From NCBI GenBank assembly GCA_020205615.1, contig JAINUW010000647.1, positions 1 to 64,000 of the forward strand: a stretch of DNA of 64,000 nt. Direction: 5' to 3'. The notes under the pieces are model-generated. The model was given only the letters and a program-made list of their open reading frames with translations, was not told where the DNA came from and made no database searches. The stretch's first letter is position 1, and every line of letters starts with the position of its first letter. This stretch comes from Panax quinquefolius. Taxonomy: Eukaryota > Streptophyta > Magnoliopsida > Apiales > Araliaceae. A program made the translations under genes and the position numbers. Positions 10,941 through 24,715 of this stretch are shown piece by piece.

Positions 10941-12039
10941 TTCATCATAATATAAGCATGATGATGATGACAATGATATAACATTAAACAAACGAAAACA
11001 AGGATAAATATTAAAGACTTTAAATTTATCCAAATATTATCAATCACTTAATAAACTCATAATCTAAAATTATTAATATTATAACAATATTTTAATCACT
11101 TCTTAAACTTATAAACAATTTATTTCAATTATTTACACTTTACCAAATAATGCATTTAATCATTCAAAAATGTCATACTCATAAGATTTCATCACCAATG
11201 ATCAAATCCCTTATCAAAAATCTACATATACCCTATATAACATAATATAGTCCCATATTGAACATATATTTTTCTCGGAATTTTTAAAATTCATTTACTA
11301 TTTTTCAAAAATCAATTTCTAATTAATTCCTTAAGAAATTAGCTACCTCAAGTTTAACTCCAAAAATTCCCAAATCTTGGCAGGATCTTATACATGTTAA
11401 CGTGATCTTCCAGTTTAAATTTCATGGTCATCAAAGTTATAGAACTCCGGTTATAGCGTTTTTCGCCAAAAAAACCTAAATATTGAAATAGTCATAACTT
11501 GCTCATTTTAAGTCGGAATGAGCTCATTTTTGGACAGGAGGTACTTTATACCATATATTTCTATGTCCCAAAAGTTCGGAAATTTTCTCACAAATTAAGT
11601 AGCCGAAACAGCCCTAAAACAATTTTGGGCAGTAGCCTTTTTGGTATTTTCAGTTTTTGACTCCTTTGCTAAAATTAGTCCACACGAAAATCTACAACAC
11701 CTTTTCGAGTGATTCCACTTGGATAAGTTAGAAAACTCCTAGATCTAACTCTAGGACTTGACCACACTCAAAAATTCAAAATATAATAGGAGAAATGGTC
11801 AATTGAATTTTATGTTCCATTTTCACCAAAATCTGATTTTCAACTCTTTGTGATTTCTAAGAAACTCTCATGTTTTCACATAATAACCAACATAACTCAT
11901 CATAACACTTACTAATACTACATATACCCATGATTTTCACTAGTCCAATACTTTTATTATGACTCTTATCATAATCAACATAAACAGATCATTTCCACAA
12001 TTTAATAAGGAATGAATATAAAGGATCATTCACCATGCA

Positions 12040-12590
12040 TGTGGTAATCCACATATACAGGTTATTCCAATAAAATAATAACGAATGGAATAACAGAAAG
12101 ATTCACCATGCATACGATAGACTACACAGACAGGTTATTCTCAACAGAATAATAAATAATGGATTGTGTCACGCAGAACGTAAGCATATTACGATGATAT
12201 TCGACGAATAATAAATAATGGAACCGGTCAAGCGTAAGCGCACGCATGAGGATATTAAAGCAGAATAATAAATAATGGAATAACAATGAGAATTCACCAT
12301 GGATGCGATAGACCGCGCATGTATAAAAGTTATTCCAACAAAATGATAAAAAATGGAATAAAGTCATTTTGTAAGCGCACCGAGGATATTCCAATGAATA
12401 ATAAAGAAGCGAAATAATAGAAGAATTTCACCATGTATGCGATTGTACAGACATATCTGAGTTATTCCAACAGAATAATAAGGAATGGAATAATGGAAGA
12501 ATTTCACCAAGTATAGGGTAGTCCCGTGATACTGAAGTTATTCCAATAAAATAATAAAGAATGGAATAACAGAAGTTCTCTTCATGAATA
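12040..12590 (-). repeat. TTATTCCA...TGGAATAA hairpin array in Tekay-2 LTR
   Basis: At least six units of about 60-100 bases, each with a TTCC arm, a loop near AACAGAATAATAAAGAA and a GGAA arm, separated by TTCACCATG(C/G)AT-type spacers. The array lies downstream of the LTR TATA box on the minus strand, so it would be transcribed. Confidence 0.7.
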
Positions 12591-12754
12591 CGAAAGAAAT
12601 AATACCTATTACGGTACAACAAATAATATCCCTTACCTTAGAAGAAACTGGATATTGGAAAAGTGAAGTAGTAGAATACTTTTCTTCTTTCTCTCTATAG
12701 TTTTCTCTCTAGAGTTTCAATGAATTCATAAGAAATAATGAAGGAATGAGCTTC

Positions 12755-12762
12755 TATTTATA
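12755..12762 (-). promoter_or_regulatory. TATA box of Tekay-2 LTR
   Basis: TATAAATA on the minus strand, in the context CTATAAATAGAAGC, which is shared by the Tekay-4 LTRs. Confidence 0.65.
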
Positions 12763-13878
12763 GGAGAATGGACCTGAATAGTAACTAATTCTTGAGCATT
12801 CTAGATTGATTTTACTTTTAAGCGAGACGGTCAGATTGGTTTACTATAAAATATTCTAATAAAACAAAATCTTTTAAATAAAATAAAATATATTCTATTT
12901 ATAATCTAATAAAACGAATAACTTTATAAAAGTATTCATTTTATATAAAAAAGATTTTACTATGCAAACACTATCGCAGTACTATGCAAAACACTTGCAT
13001 AATAAAATATAATATATTCTAATTATTGTCTAATAAAACAAATAACTTTATAAAAGTATTACATTTTATATAAAAAAAAATTACTATGTAAAACACTATG
13101 CATAATAGAATACAATATGTTCAATTTATAGTCTAATAAAGCGAATAACTTTATAAAAGTATTTACATTTTATATAAAAAGTTTTTACATTTTATTACAT
13201 TAATAATACTAATAAAACAAAACTTCATCATCATTATTATAATTCACACTATTAATCGACCGGTCGTTTCTAGGAAAGAGGTGTTTTCGAAGAAGATTTC
13301 TCCCTATTGGTAGTATGATTAGGTGACCAAACCTCTCCTTGGCGAACTTCAGACATCGTTAATATTGCAAATAATAATATTAATAACTCTGTCATCTCAA
13401 TTATTGATTTAATAATATATAAAATATCGACAATAATTGAATCAAATAACGTGAGATACTATGCAACAATTACTGAAGCAATAATTGAACAAAACCGAGT
13501 GACTTCTCACGTAAGTATCAATAATCAATACAGTGTGCTACTATGCAACCACGCGTATTACTGTACTTTTACTACCGAGTAGTTCAACAGTATTAACGGT
13601 AAAACTTTCGCCGTTATTTTCATAAAAATATTTTTGTCGTTTTCTCAATCGGACAATAATTCCGTTGTGGGGTCCACCAATGATTGTGTCGTCGTACGAA
13701 TATTCCCTGTTAAAATGAATATTCCCCGACCAATCGAATATTATATAACAACTTGCATACTTTTCAAAATTTATAAATACTACCCACAACTATAACATTA
13801 TCTCAAATTCACACCATAATATTCAAAAAAATATTTTGAGAAATTTAAATCTTTATTCATTAAATTTGGGATTTTACA

Positions 13879-15657
13879 ATCTAGGCTTGCAAACACACTG
13901 TCAAAGTGTTTCTGGGTTTTCCCAAAAACCCAGCAGTTCAAGTGACCACTTTCTAGATAAATTTTCTATACATTCAAGTCATGATTCATGTAATATAATG
14001 GTTTAAACATGAAGTCCTTATGTCATAGAACATTCACAAAGCAACACATCAATTTAACAACAACAGATCCATAAGATATAACTCGGTTAAACCCTGTCAG
14101 AGGGCTGTTCATCCGATTTTCTGGAAATTCCAGAAAATGACTATCATGGTCAAGTAGGCTACTTTGACCACTTGCTACATTCGATTTGTTGATTGTTTAC
14201 ATGATCTAAAGCCATATATTTAAAGAACACATAACAGGCTACAAGTTAATTACATAAGCACCATCAAACGACATCACATATGTCAGATCTGGGCCGTTCA
14301 AAAGGTTGTTAGACACTGAAATCTATTTTTGGGTTACCCAGAATTTCACTCGGTCATGGTCGGTCAACCAACTTTGACCGAGTATAACTTGAAATCTAGA
14401 CATTAATCAACTGTGATTTCATCTCCAGATCAAAGACAACATGATAGAGTATAGATTAAAGATTTAAAACAACAAAAAGCATAAACAAACAAGAATCTGT
14501 GGCTCATGACATTAGCTTATCAGACCACAAATTTTTTTCTTGGACAGTTTTGGAAAAACTCAATTCTAAAGCACTTTGATGCTATGGATCCATGATGGAT
14601 CACCATAGATCATTATAAAACAACTTTTAACACAAATATAAACATATAAACACAAAATCTTTCTTTGCATACAAGATCAAAGTTGAGTTAGGGTTTATAC
14701 CTCTCTTGTCCAATCTTTGATCCTTGATCTCCTTAACTGATGTTGGTGATCTAAAGGCTTGGTTAGTTACTGAATCACTTGCTAAATTCAGAGGTTGGGT
14801 GAAAAGAGAGTTTGTTGAGAGTAAGATAGCAAATAAGCAAACTTTAGTAACTTTCTCTCTCTTAATCTTTTATAATCATTAGATGCAATGTATACAAGCA
14901 TGCTAGGTGTCCATTTGGATAAGATTGGAGCTGATTTCTAGCACATGGGATAATTCTTAAGTGATGACTCACTAGATCTTGCAAATCTTTTAACTTAAAA
15001 GCTAAGTAAAAGGTATTTTAGACTTTGAACATGTAATTTTAATGGCATACATGGAATTTACCAAACCCTTAGGGTTTAACCCTAAGATTTTATAACTTAA
15101 CTTCTAGGATTTTCTAGATTAAGGTTTTTAAAATAGAAAATTAAGATTTCTAAAATATAATTAGTGTTTCCTAATTATATTAAAGGTTACTAAACACATT
15201 AAAGTTTACTAATCACTTTAGGGCTTACTAATTAGGATTAGGGTTTCTTAATTAGGATTTAAGATTCCTAAATTAAAAATTAGGGTTTTTCGACTTTCGA
15301 TTAGGGTTCCTAACTACGTGTTAGGGTTTTTAATCTTGAGATTTGGGTTTCCAATCCCTTATTAGGGTTTACAAATATTGTACCCTACCCGACCAATCAT
15401 TGATCAACATTCTATACAGTACAACCATGTACTCATCAATATAATTATTTTAATTATATTTTCAATCAAATCCCTATCCGGACTTAGGGTTAGGGTTTCT
15501 ATTCTCCGTTAAGCACAACTCTACTCTTATTTATCAGTCAATACACAAATTAACCACTTCTCAAGACTCGTATCACAGATACACAGTACAATATTATTAG
15601 TCAATAAAAAAAATTATTCGTAAAAATTTGGATTATTCAAAATCTCAGGTTATTACA
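13879..15657 (-). repeat. LTR A, 5' part (Tekay-like)
   Basis: On the minus strand it begins TGTAATAACCTGAGATTTTG at 15657. It shares the CTGGGTTACCCAGAA-type words and the TTAGGGTTT array with LTR C (22760-23850 and 26653-27428). With 7669-9105 it appears to be one old LTR interrupted by Tekay-2, with some middle sequence lost. No gene is seen. Confidence 0.6.
15050..15500. repeat. Degenerate ATTAGGGTTT array
   Basis: Roughly 15 diverged copies of (A)ATTAGGGTTT(C/T) with 10-20 base spacers. It resembles the plant telomere unit TTTAGGG but is irregular and sits inside an LTR. Similar blocks are in LTR C at 23640-23850 and 26660-27040. Confidence 0.7.
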
Positions 15658-16757
15658 GTGAACGTAAGAACGATGTAAATTATAACGGCAAGTCGAAACT
15701 AATAATAACAAATCTAATACATGATTAGGTTAAGAAGAAGGGTAAGATTCATTAGGAACTATGCATGTTTATTCATGACCTAATGTGTTACATTATGTGA
15801 TCATATATTGTAGAGACCTTAAAGACTTAAAGAGAAAGTGTAATAACAGTAGCAGACGAAGGCAAGTGTTCTAACCCTTGTCTATGTTCAATCTAGACAA
15901 GTTTTGTGATTCATATATTCTTACGCATGAATTGATGTATGATAAAGTCAAAACCAATTCTTTCGGCTAGACTTATGATATGTTAGATTTCTTATAATCT
16001 ATCGAAGTATTGTCAATGTTTTACCAAACTATTTTGGTGTGGTTTTCAAATAAAGACTGAGTATGCTAAACAATGTTTTGTCATCAAATGATAGGCACGT
16101 GAGGTTACCACAACTTAAACATACATATATTTAAAGAATGTAGTGTTGATCAACATAGAGTACTATAGGCTGATCACCTAGACGTGCTCGTAAGTAATGT
16201 CGGACTTACGGACTTAGTGCCTAATTATCCTTTTCAAAGAAAGTATGAAATACTCAAGGTCTTGGACCGGAATTAATGTTTTACTGAATGTTGTCATTGT
16301 AAAACGTTTTAAAGAAAAGAGAAGTGCTATTTTGAATTATCGATAGCACTTCATAACTATTGTTTAGTTATTGACGATATATGATTTGTATGTTTCAATC
16401 ATGTCATTTAAATGGAATTGTTGTCCTTGCTGAGCTAGTTATGCTCACTCTTGATTGAACCATATGAATGCAGCTAAGATCGAACGGACCAAAGGATCCG
16501 GTAAAGATAAAGGGAATGCTAAGGCAGACCGTTGAACTGTCTATATAATAGTATATGTTTAATGTTGTAATGTATTTGATATTATAATAGAGAACTTATG
16601 TATGGGTTATCAAGAACCTAGGAAGGGAATATTGTTTGGAATATATATAAGACATATTCATTCTTTTGAGGCATTTCAATTGAATGTATGTGCGAACTGT
16701 AGCACCGTGTAGAACCATATGTCAGGTTAGAAGATACCCAAATTTGGGGGCGTCACA
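15658..16757 (+). repeat. LTR B, 3' fragment (Tekay-like, forward orientation)
   Basis: Ends AATTTGGGGGCGTCACA at 16757, the conserved Tekay LTR end, and contains a CTTGCTGAGCTAGTTATGCTCACTC block like the GGGCTAGTTGAGCTCACC block of Tekay-3. Its left side is missing because it abuts LTR A in inverted orientation at 15657/15658. On the right it interrupts Athila-2 ORF3. Confidence 0.65.
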
Positions 16758-17064
16758 TACCCCGCACAAATGCCACATATGGTTCCCTGTCCTCAATGTT
16801 GGCATAGAATTCCTTTACTACATTCAAAATGGTAGGATCCGAATCATCAGTGAAAACTTCCCAGCCCTGTTCATGTATCTGTCTCTACATCTAGCCATCG
16901 AACTCATCCAGCCACAAACCCTTTTCCGGTGTCAGTGCTTTAGGCACGAGATACTCATATTTATCCGCCGCATTAGCACTAACAAACTTGCGCTTGTCAT
17001 AACTGCAGGCTGGTGGCGATGAACCCTCGCCCCTTTGGCGTTTAGAATGAGTTTTTGGTGCCAT
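16758..17064 (-). pseudogene. Athila-2 ORF3, N-terminal part
   Basis: Starts ATG at 17064 (MAPKTHSKRQRGEGSSPP), then RKFVSANAADKYEYLVP, DDSDPTILNVVKEFYAN and YVAFVRGM, where LTR B interrupts it at 16757. It is the same protein class as Athila-1 ORF3 (both have VVKEFY(A/S)N followed by VRG). Two in-frame TAG codons lie close together near residue 58. The remainder of the ORF is not in the window. Confidence 0.8.
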
Positions 17065-17925
17065 GAATTCACTATGAAGTCACTACTTTCCCAAACTTGT
17101 CTTGGACAATTGCACAAACATTTGGTGTGCACACACTCACAAAACCTCAAAATTGATGACTGAATTCTAAACTTTGAAGAAAACTAATAACAATGGCTTA
17201 CCCAAACTGATTTCCCCAATTGATGATGATTATGTAATGTCTGATTGCCCAAATTAAGAGTTTCCACTTCTTTCCTTACTACAAACCGAGCCCTTAGAAT
17301 GACCTAGCTTTTGGTGTTGTAAATAAGAGGAATCGATATGTAATGTGTGTAATTTATAGAGGGGTGGAGTAGTGTACGTATTTGTGGGATAATGGAGGTT
17401 ATGAGTGGTATTTCATGGGTTTAGGTGTATCTGGAATTCGGTTATGAGGGATGAGAATGGGGGAAACACGTTCTGCAAGTATAATTTTAAGTTGTTGATT
17501 CTCCTACTGCTTGAGGCGAAGGGTAAATAACTTCTAAAGCTCCGTCGAGTAAGGCATATACAAAACCCCCTGGAAGAGAAAGGTGTGTCAGTGGAAAAGG
17601 CTCAGGAGGTGGGGTCCCTCTTCTGCAGAACTTTAATTTTTCTGCTACTTTGACTGGCGTTCTTGTCCAACTTCATCCTTAGTACCTAAAATCTATTAAA
17701 ACCACAGATATAAGATAATTTCATGGAGTTTGAGCGAGCATGATGAAAATTACTAAAAATCACTAACTAACTACCTAAGTCTTGTACATACTTGAACTAA
17801 GTAATATTAAATTATTAACTAAACTACGAATCGAGTAAAATAAAACTAAAATACTATAAATGACAAGAAAATTGGGTTGCCTCCCAATAAGCGCTTATTT
17901 TTAATTCTTTCAGCTTGACTACTCT
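17065..17925 (-). other. Athila-2 spacer between pol and ORF3
   Basis: Non-coding. On the minus strand it starts after pol with AAGCGCTTATTGGGAGGCAA (about 17875-17895) and ends at the ORF3 ATG. CTATAAATT at 17351-17360 on the minus strand is a possible internal TATA box, about 290 bases before ORF3. Confidence 0.6.
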
Positions 17926-17929
17926 TTGT

Positions 17930-19270
17930 TTATGGCACATCGGTAAGAGTGATTGTGGTGGCTAGGTTGTTGATGTCGCCACCCCAATAGTGCTTTAGAC
18001 GTTGCCCATTGACTTTGAAAATTTCAAGTGGATTCCTGCTATAGAGTTCAACGACGCCATATGGGTTGACTGTCTTGATAGTAAATGGCCCCGACCATCG
18101 TAATTTGAGTTTCCCGAGAAATAACCTTAGTCGTGAATTATATAATAACACTGATTGGCCCGGTTCAAACTTCTTATGCATAATCTTCTGATCGTGCCAC
18201 TTTTTGACCTTTTCTTTGCACAGTTTCGAGTTTTCGTAAGCTTGCATACGAAACTCATCTAACTCATTCAGTTGTAGAAGTCTCTTCTCGCCTGTAGTTG
18301 TTTGATCAAAAATTATCTTTTGAATGGCCCAGTATGCTTTGTGTTAAATTTCCACTGGGAGATGACACGCTTTTCTGTAAACTAGTTAATACAGAGACAT
18401 CCCAATTGGTGTCTTGTATGCTGTCTGATAAGCCTATAAAGCGTCATCTAACTTCAGAGACCAGTCCTTTTTATTTGGATTCACCACTTTCTCTAAAATT
18501 CATTTCACCTCTCGATTTGAAACCTCAGCTTGGCCACTCGTTTGGGGATGATAAGTTATTGCAACCCTGTGATTAACCTCGTACTTTGCTAACAGAGTTG
18601 TCAAGAATCTATTGTAGAAGTGACTTCCCTCATCACATATAATTGCTCTCGGCGTGCTAAATCTTGTGAATATATTTTTCTGTATAAACTTTAAAACCAC
18701 TTTGGCATCATTCGTAGGGACTGCCACAGCTTCAACCCATTTCGATACGTAATCCACAGCTAATAAGATTTATAAGTTGTTATATGAAGGCGAAAAAGGT
18801 CCCATGAAGTCAATCCCCCATACATCAAAAATCTCAACTTCCAAGATTGTGTTGAGCAGTATCTCATTCCTTTTTGAAATATTTCCCACCCTTTGACATC
18901 TATCATAGCTTTTCACGAACTGGTGGGCATCTTTAAACACAGTTGGCCAATAAAATCCTACCTGAAGAACCTTAGTTGATGTCCGCTCACTTCCATAGTG
19001 TCCCCCATATGCAGATGCATGGCATGTGTGCAAGATGTTATTAACTTCACTGTAAGGCACACATCTACGAATCATCTTGTCTGCACATTCTTTGAAGAGA
19101 TAAGGCTCATCCCACATGTACCACTTTACATCATTTAGGAACTTCTTTTTCTGTTGACGTGTTAAATCAAGGGGAAGGATCTTGCTCACCAAGTAATTAG
19201 CAAAATCTTCATACCATGGAAATTCAGAATTTACTCCAAATAACTGCTCATCCTGTAAATAACTCATTGA
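17930..19270 (-). pseudogene. Athila-2 integrase
   Basis: Reads right to left. The zinc-binding region (19267-18900) has HTCHASAYGGHYG then CQRVGNISKRNE. The core has [22 protein letters not shown] and [12 protein letters not shown], so all three D,D,E residues are present. The C-terminus (18247-17930) has EFRMQAYENSKL, SVLLYNSRLRLF and [12 protein letters not shown]. One stop lies at about 18768, and the frame breaks between 18500 and 18250. This integrase is better kept than that of Athila-1 but is still broken. Confidence 0.88.
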
Positions 19271-20208
19271 TCAAAGACTTATCTGCCTTATCCTTGTCCA
19301 GATTTTTCAACCTCAAAAGATGGTCATCCACTTAATTTTTTGTCCCATTCTTATCCTTGATTTCCAAATAAAACTCTTAAAGGAGTAGAATCCATCTAAT
19401 AAGCATGGGCATTAGATAATGAATCGTCGACTGATCCGTGTATACCACAACCTTTGTTCCTATCAAATATGCTCTAAATTTATCATAGGAGTACACGACT
19501 GCAAGTAACTCCTTCTCGGTGGTTGTATAGTTCAATTGAGCATTTGTGAGGGTTTTACTCACATAATATATGGAATGGAATATCTTCTCTCAGTGTTGTC
19601 CCAAAACAGCCCCTACCGCGTAATCGCTAGCATCACACATCAACTCAAATGATATTGTCCAATCCGGTGCTACGATCACGGAAGCTATCGTCAATTTCTT
19701 CTTTAATTGCTCAAAAGCTTTCAGACATTCTTCATCAAAACTGAAAATTGCATCTTTCTCTAATAGACTGCATAGTGGTTTTGAAATCTTAGAGAAATCT
19801 TGAGCAAACCTGCGGTATAATCTGGCGTGCCCGGGGAAACTACGAATTCCCTTAACTGAGGTTGGCGGTGGAAGATTCTCAATTGTGTCCAGCTTTTCCC
19901 ACTCAACTTCCAACCCTTTCGCAGATACCTTATGCCCAAGAATAATTCTCTCTTCGACCACAAAGTGGCACTTTTCCTAATTCAACACAAGATTGGTTTC
20001 CACATAGTTTTAAAATCATGACCAGATTCTCAAGACACTTATCAAAAGTATTCCCATAAACTGAAAAGTTGTCCATGAAGACTTCTACATTTCGCTGCAC
20101 CATATCTAAAAATATGGCCATCATACACCTCTAAAAGGTCGTCGGTGCATTACATAACCCAAACGACATTCTCCTAAAAGCAAAGGTGTCGTATGGGCAT
20201 GTGAAAGT
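19271..20208 (-). pseudogene. Athila-2 reverse transcriptase (3' part) and RNase H
   Basis: On the minus strand this resumes at TFTCPYDTFAF just after solo LTR C, then MMAIFLDMVQ, VFMDNFSVYG, the linker LPPPTSVKGIRSFPGHARLYRRF, RNase H with LMCDASDYAVGAVLGQ, and [23 protein letters not shown]. The second Asp of the RT catalytic pair is Asn (codon at 20068-20070). Frameshifts lie near 19960 and 19380, with deletion of the last part of RNase H. The 5' half of this RT is at 27429-28489. Confidence 0.88.
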
Positions 20209-23200
20209 TGGGTCGCCCCCAAATTCAGGTACTTGAAAATCGAACTCGGTGCTTCACGACACCATTTCTATGAGCGGAATAATAGTAGTAATAATAACAA
20301 TAATATAAATACCAAACTTAATTTATATTTATATCAGAGTCTAAACCCAAGTACGCAACCTTTAATACATTCATTACATGATAATTAATAGATATCATTC
20401 TTATCTTAATAAAGTCAAACCATACATAATATAACACCAACTTATTCTTCAACCTTCCTTTTCCCTTTGTTCTTAGCTGAGCTTTCAGGTTATTCACACT
20501 TAGCTGAAAACATTTAAATTAAGCAAGGATGAGCATTTGAGTGCCCAGCAAGTAACAACAATCAATAACAGTTAGTCGAAAGTAAATAAATGTTTCCCGT
20601 GAATAACACTTGTACAACGAATCAACAGTTGTGAAGTAAGTTGAACCAATAATAAACAACATATCATTTTGATTTCAAATTTTTGAAACTACGTACTGAC
20701 TATGAATAAGGATCAGTCGATAGACTATGAACATTATTTTCTATTTTCAAAAAGGTTAAACAGAACTTCATATGTAAACCGGTATAAATTAGAGGCACGG
20801 GGGTGATCAGCCCGTTATGCCCTATATTGATCAATACTACATACAAGAACGATATTTTTGTCTAGCATATCCACCTTAGGCGCATAAAAGTTTCCCAGAT
20901 TCGGGATGTTCATACTAGTCTAGAATCTGAACCAAAATAATTCGGCTGGATACAAAAAAGTTCTATCTTGTTCAACAATATTATAAAAATTATTGTCTAG
21001 CTGAATCAAATAGCTTAGACGGCTTTCAAATCAATGTATACATACTGGAAACCAATAAGTATGTACCAACATGTGATAAAATATAATGATTATCCAAGTG
21101 AGGACACGTGTATAACCATGCTTAGAAATTAACGAATAGAATATATATCTTGATCTATAATAACAGAATTAATGAACTTGTATAATAGATTATGATCTAA
21201 TAACTTACTTATATAGAATCATTGCATAAGTATATACAAAGGTTAAGATATTTGAACAATAAAAAAGAATAGTTTTGATATTTGCTTACGCATGTCCATT
21301 GCATAAAGTAAATGCAAAGATAGTATACTTACCTGATCTGTTGCTTATAGTTATGCAACTTAGTTTTATCTTTTATATCAAGCCCTATCATTAATAAGAT
21401 CATTTATTCGATTAGAATAATATATCATAACACATAGTACTGCTATTTGCAGTCAGCACATAACCTAATCATATTGTCACATAAATTTAACAGTCATTGG
21501 ATCACAAACAAACATGTATACAGTCAATATATATAAGTCCAGATCAATTTCTAAAATATTTCAGTGTACCGAGGCTTTATCGGGTAATTATCGAGTCTAA
21601 AACTCTATCCTATATTTCAATATTCATTTAGACAACTTAAATATCAGTCATATTATTTTTGAATGACTTATAATAATTTTTAATTAATTATTATAATTTA
21701 TCATGATTTTTCAAATTAGGAATTATTATTAAATAATTTAAATATTAAATAATTCTATTATCATTAATATTTAATTAATATTAAAATATTAATGAAACCA
21801 TTGCCAAAATATTAAAGTTATTTATAATAATTCAAAATACTTTTAAAGTATTAATATTACCCTTAAATGATGTTTAAAATAATTAAAATCATTTTAAATA
21901 ATTACCATTAATATTTAAATATTAATGCATTATTTATCAAAATATTAAAAGTCATTTATTATGACTTAAAATATTTTTAATTCATTTATATCATTTTTAA
22001 ATGATTTTAAATCAATAAAATCATTTTTAAACTATTTATTATCAAATAAATTTAATATCATTAATATTAAACTATTAATAAAATTTTACCCTTAAATATT
22101 AAAAGTTATATTTTATAACTTAAAATATTTTAAAACACTTTATTTTCATTTAAAATGATTTTATAATATTAAAATCATTTTTTAATTAATTTATTTAATT
22201 TAATAAATCTAAATATCATTAATATTAAATAATTAATGAAATTTACATTAAAATATTAAAAGTTATATTTTATAAATTAAAATATTTTAAATACCTCATT
22301 ATCATTTAAAATAAATTTTAATATAATAAAATCTTTTAAATTAATTAATTTAATGCATTTATTAAATAAATTAAATATCAATAATATTTAATTAAATACT
22401 AATATTTATGAAAAATATGTCAAATTATTAAAATTTAATTTTTATAACTTAAAATAATTTTTAAAACTAATTTTTGGAATTTTTAATAATTAATTTCTAT
22501 TTTTAAATGATTTTTAGAAAATAAATTAAATAAAATTAAACAAACTATCGTTATAGCATTTAGCGACAAAAAGTGTAGCCTTTGGTGTTCTTGAGCACCA
22601 AGAACATACAATGTCAGTTACCAAGTGACCTTGTTTGACCATCTATAGCTGTCAGATCTTGATGTTTCTGGGCATGTTTCTAGTCAAATCTTGTAGTACT
22701 AATGTAACACTACAAGACCCAACAACAAACATGATCAAAAAGCATCACACTAAGGAGATCTAAGCATGCAAAGTGGTTATCAGAGCTGTTCTTCATTTCT
22801 GGGTTACCCAGAAATGAAGAACAGTTCAAGCAGTCACTTTTGGGCTTCCACAACTTGCAATCCTTGTATTATTTTTGTGATTTAATGCTTTCAGTGTGTA
22901 GCCAACATGTAAGAGAACAGATCTAATACCAAAAACACATATAACAACAACAGAATCAACCATTAAGATCTGGTCAAACCATGTCAGAGACCATGTTCAT
23001 ATGTTTTCTGGGTTACCCAAAAAATAGAAAACATGGTCGTGCTGCCTGGTTTGACCGTCCACTATATTCACCCAACTTGATGTTTAGGAGATTTTAAGGC
23101 ATAAACATATAGTCCATATACCAAAATTCAACTTAGATACAAAAACAAGAACAAATAAACAACAACCTGCCAGATCTAGAGCCATAAACTCATTGTCAGA

Positions 23201-23639
23201 CAGTTCTGGGCAAGATCTGGGTTACCCAAATTTTATCCAGTCATGGTCGGTCAATGGGGTTTGACCACCCATATCTTGCAACCTATTCATGCTCTGACCT
23301 TGAATCAAGTTCCAAATGATAGACCACATAACATACTACAAATATCAACCTTTAAACCAACAAAAACATAAAGAGACTGAGATCTATCTGACCTGACATT
23401 TGGTTGTCAGACCATATTTCTCAATTTTCTAGATTTTGAAAATCTTCAAATCCAAGCCTATAGATGTTATGGATCTAACATCTATCAACCCAGATCATCC
23501 ATATACACTACATACCACATATTTAAACAACTAAACACAACTTTTAACACAACTAGCAAGATCAGATTATAAATTAGGTTTTATACCTCTTTTTGAGCAA
23601 AACTTGAATCTAAGGCTTCTGATTAGGTTAAAAATGAAA

Positions 23640-23850
23640 ATTAAAGTTTCTAAAATTCTAAATTAGGGTTTTTTAATTAACATAGGTTATCTAATTACAT
23701 TAGACCTTGAAAATTAGGTTTAGGCTTTACAAATTATAATTAAGATCGCTAATTTAGCAATTAGGGCTTAAAATTTGATAATTAGGGTTCCTAAATAATA
23801 ATTAGGGTTTTAATTAGTAATTAGGGTTTTCTAAGTAATAATTAGGGCTT
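23640..23850. repeat. Degenerate AATTAGGGTTT array, left part
   Basis: About eight copies of (A)ATTAGGG(T/C)TT with spacers, interrupted by LTR D and continuing at 26660-27040. The split array independently shows that D is nested in C. Confidence 0.7.
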
Positions 23851-24394
23851 TTTGTGGCGCCCCAAAATAGGTATACACCACACCCATTCTCGAAAGTCGC
23901 CAAATACATGGGCATAGAAACAACTACAACTTTATTATTACAACAAGAAAGCTGTGAGTTTAAATACAAATATTATCTTTTTAGACAATATCTATACTCA
24001 AATAAATCCCCATCACATTTATTGATACATTATTTTACAAAATGGTGAGGACTACTAAACAACTCTCTCTAGAACCTTCATTCCATACCCCAGACTAAGT
24101 ACTCGCTACATTTCGCCTCCTAAGAAGAAAAATGGAACATCGAGGAAAAGGGTGAGCTCAACTAGCCCAAGTAAAGAATATTATGACTAAGATAATATAC
24201 ACAAATTATCGTTAGTCTCCAACAGGAAAAATCGATAGAATACAATAGACAACAAGTTTGAGATCAATATTCGCAATGAAATAATAATTCATAGAAGAGT
24301 TACGTAGAGAATGAAATCTACTATAATCTATGAATTTAACGGTCCATCATCAATATTTTATCCTGTAACATCAATCAATATTCATCTCAAATCA

Positions 24395-24715
24395 AATATT
24401 CATCTTTGCACTATGTGCCAAAGATATTCATCAATCGCCATGTTCATCTCAACACTGCTCATCTTTGCACTAAAGGCCAAAGATATTCATCGATCGGTCG
24501 TGTTCATTTAAACACCGCTCATCTTTGCACTACTGAGCCAAAGATATTCATCAATCGGTCATGTTCATCTCAACACATGTTCATCTTTGCACTAAAGGCC
24601 AAAGATATTCATCGATCGGTCATGTTCATTTAAACACTGCTCATCTTTGCACTTCTGAGCCAAAGATATTCTTCAGAAATCATTCATCTTTTACTACTAC
24701 GGGCCAAAGATATTC
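24395..24715 (-). repeat. Six tandem ATCTTTGCACT...GCCAAAGAT units
   Basis: Units of about 60 bases, each with ATCTTTG, a loop near CACTAAAGGC and CAAAGAT, then an ATTCATC(A/G)ATCGGTCATGTTCAT spacer. Each unit is a 7-bp stem with a 10-base loop. The loop corresponds to the GCACTACGGGCC word of the other Tekay LTRs. The loops are well kept and the spacers are near copies, so this array expanded recently. Confidence 0.75.

Larger units (their letters stand above)
10140..13878 (-). repeat. Tekay-2 5' LTR
   Basis: On the minus strand it starts TGTAAAATCCC at 13878 and ends GGGGGCGTCACA at 10140, next to the primer site. At about 3.7 kb it is longer than the 2.8-3.0 kb LTRs of its relatives. It contains a TATA box (12755-12762), the TTCC...GGAA hairpin array (12040-12590) and the GCACTACGGGCC array (10720-10940). 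The region is AT-rich and non-coding. Confidence 0.85.

Noticed and set aside
15050..15500. Interstitial telomere
   Set aside because: Units are irregular, widely spaced, and recur at the same place in another LTR copy.
24395..24715. CRISPR-like array of evenly spaced repeats
   Set aside because: The repeats are tandem units with near-identical spacers inside a plant LTR, and no cas genes are near.
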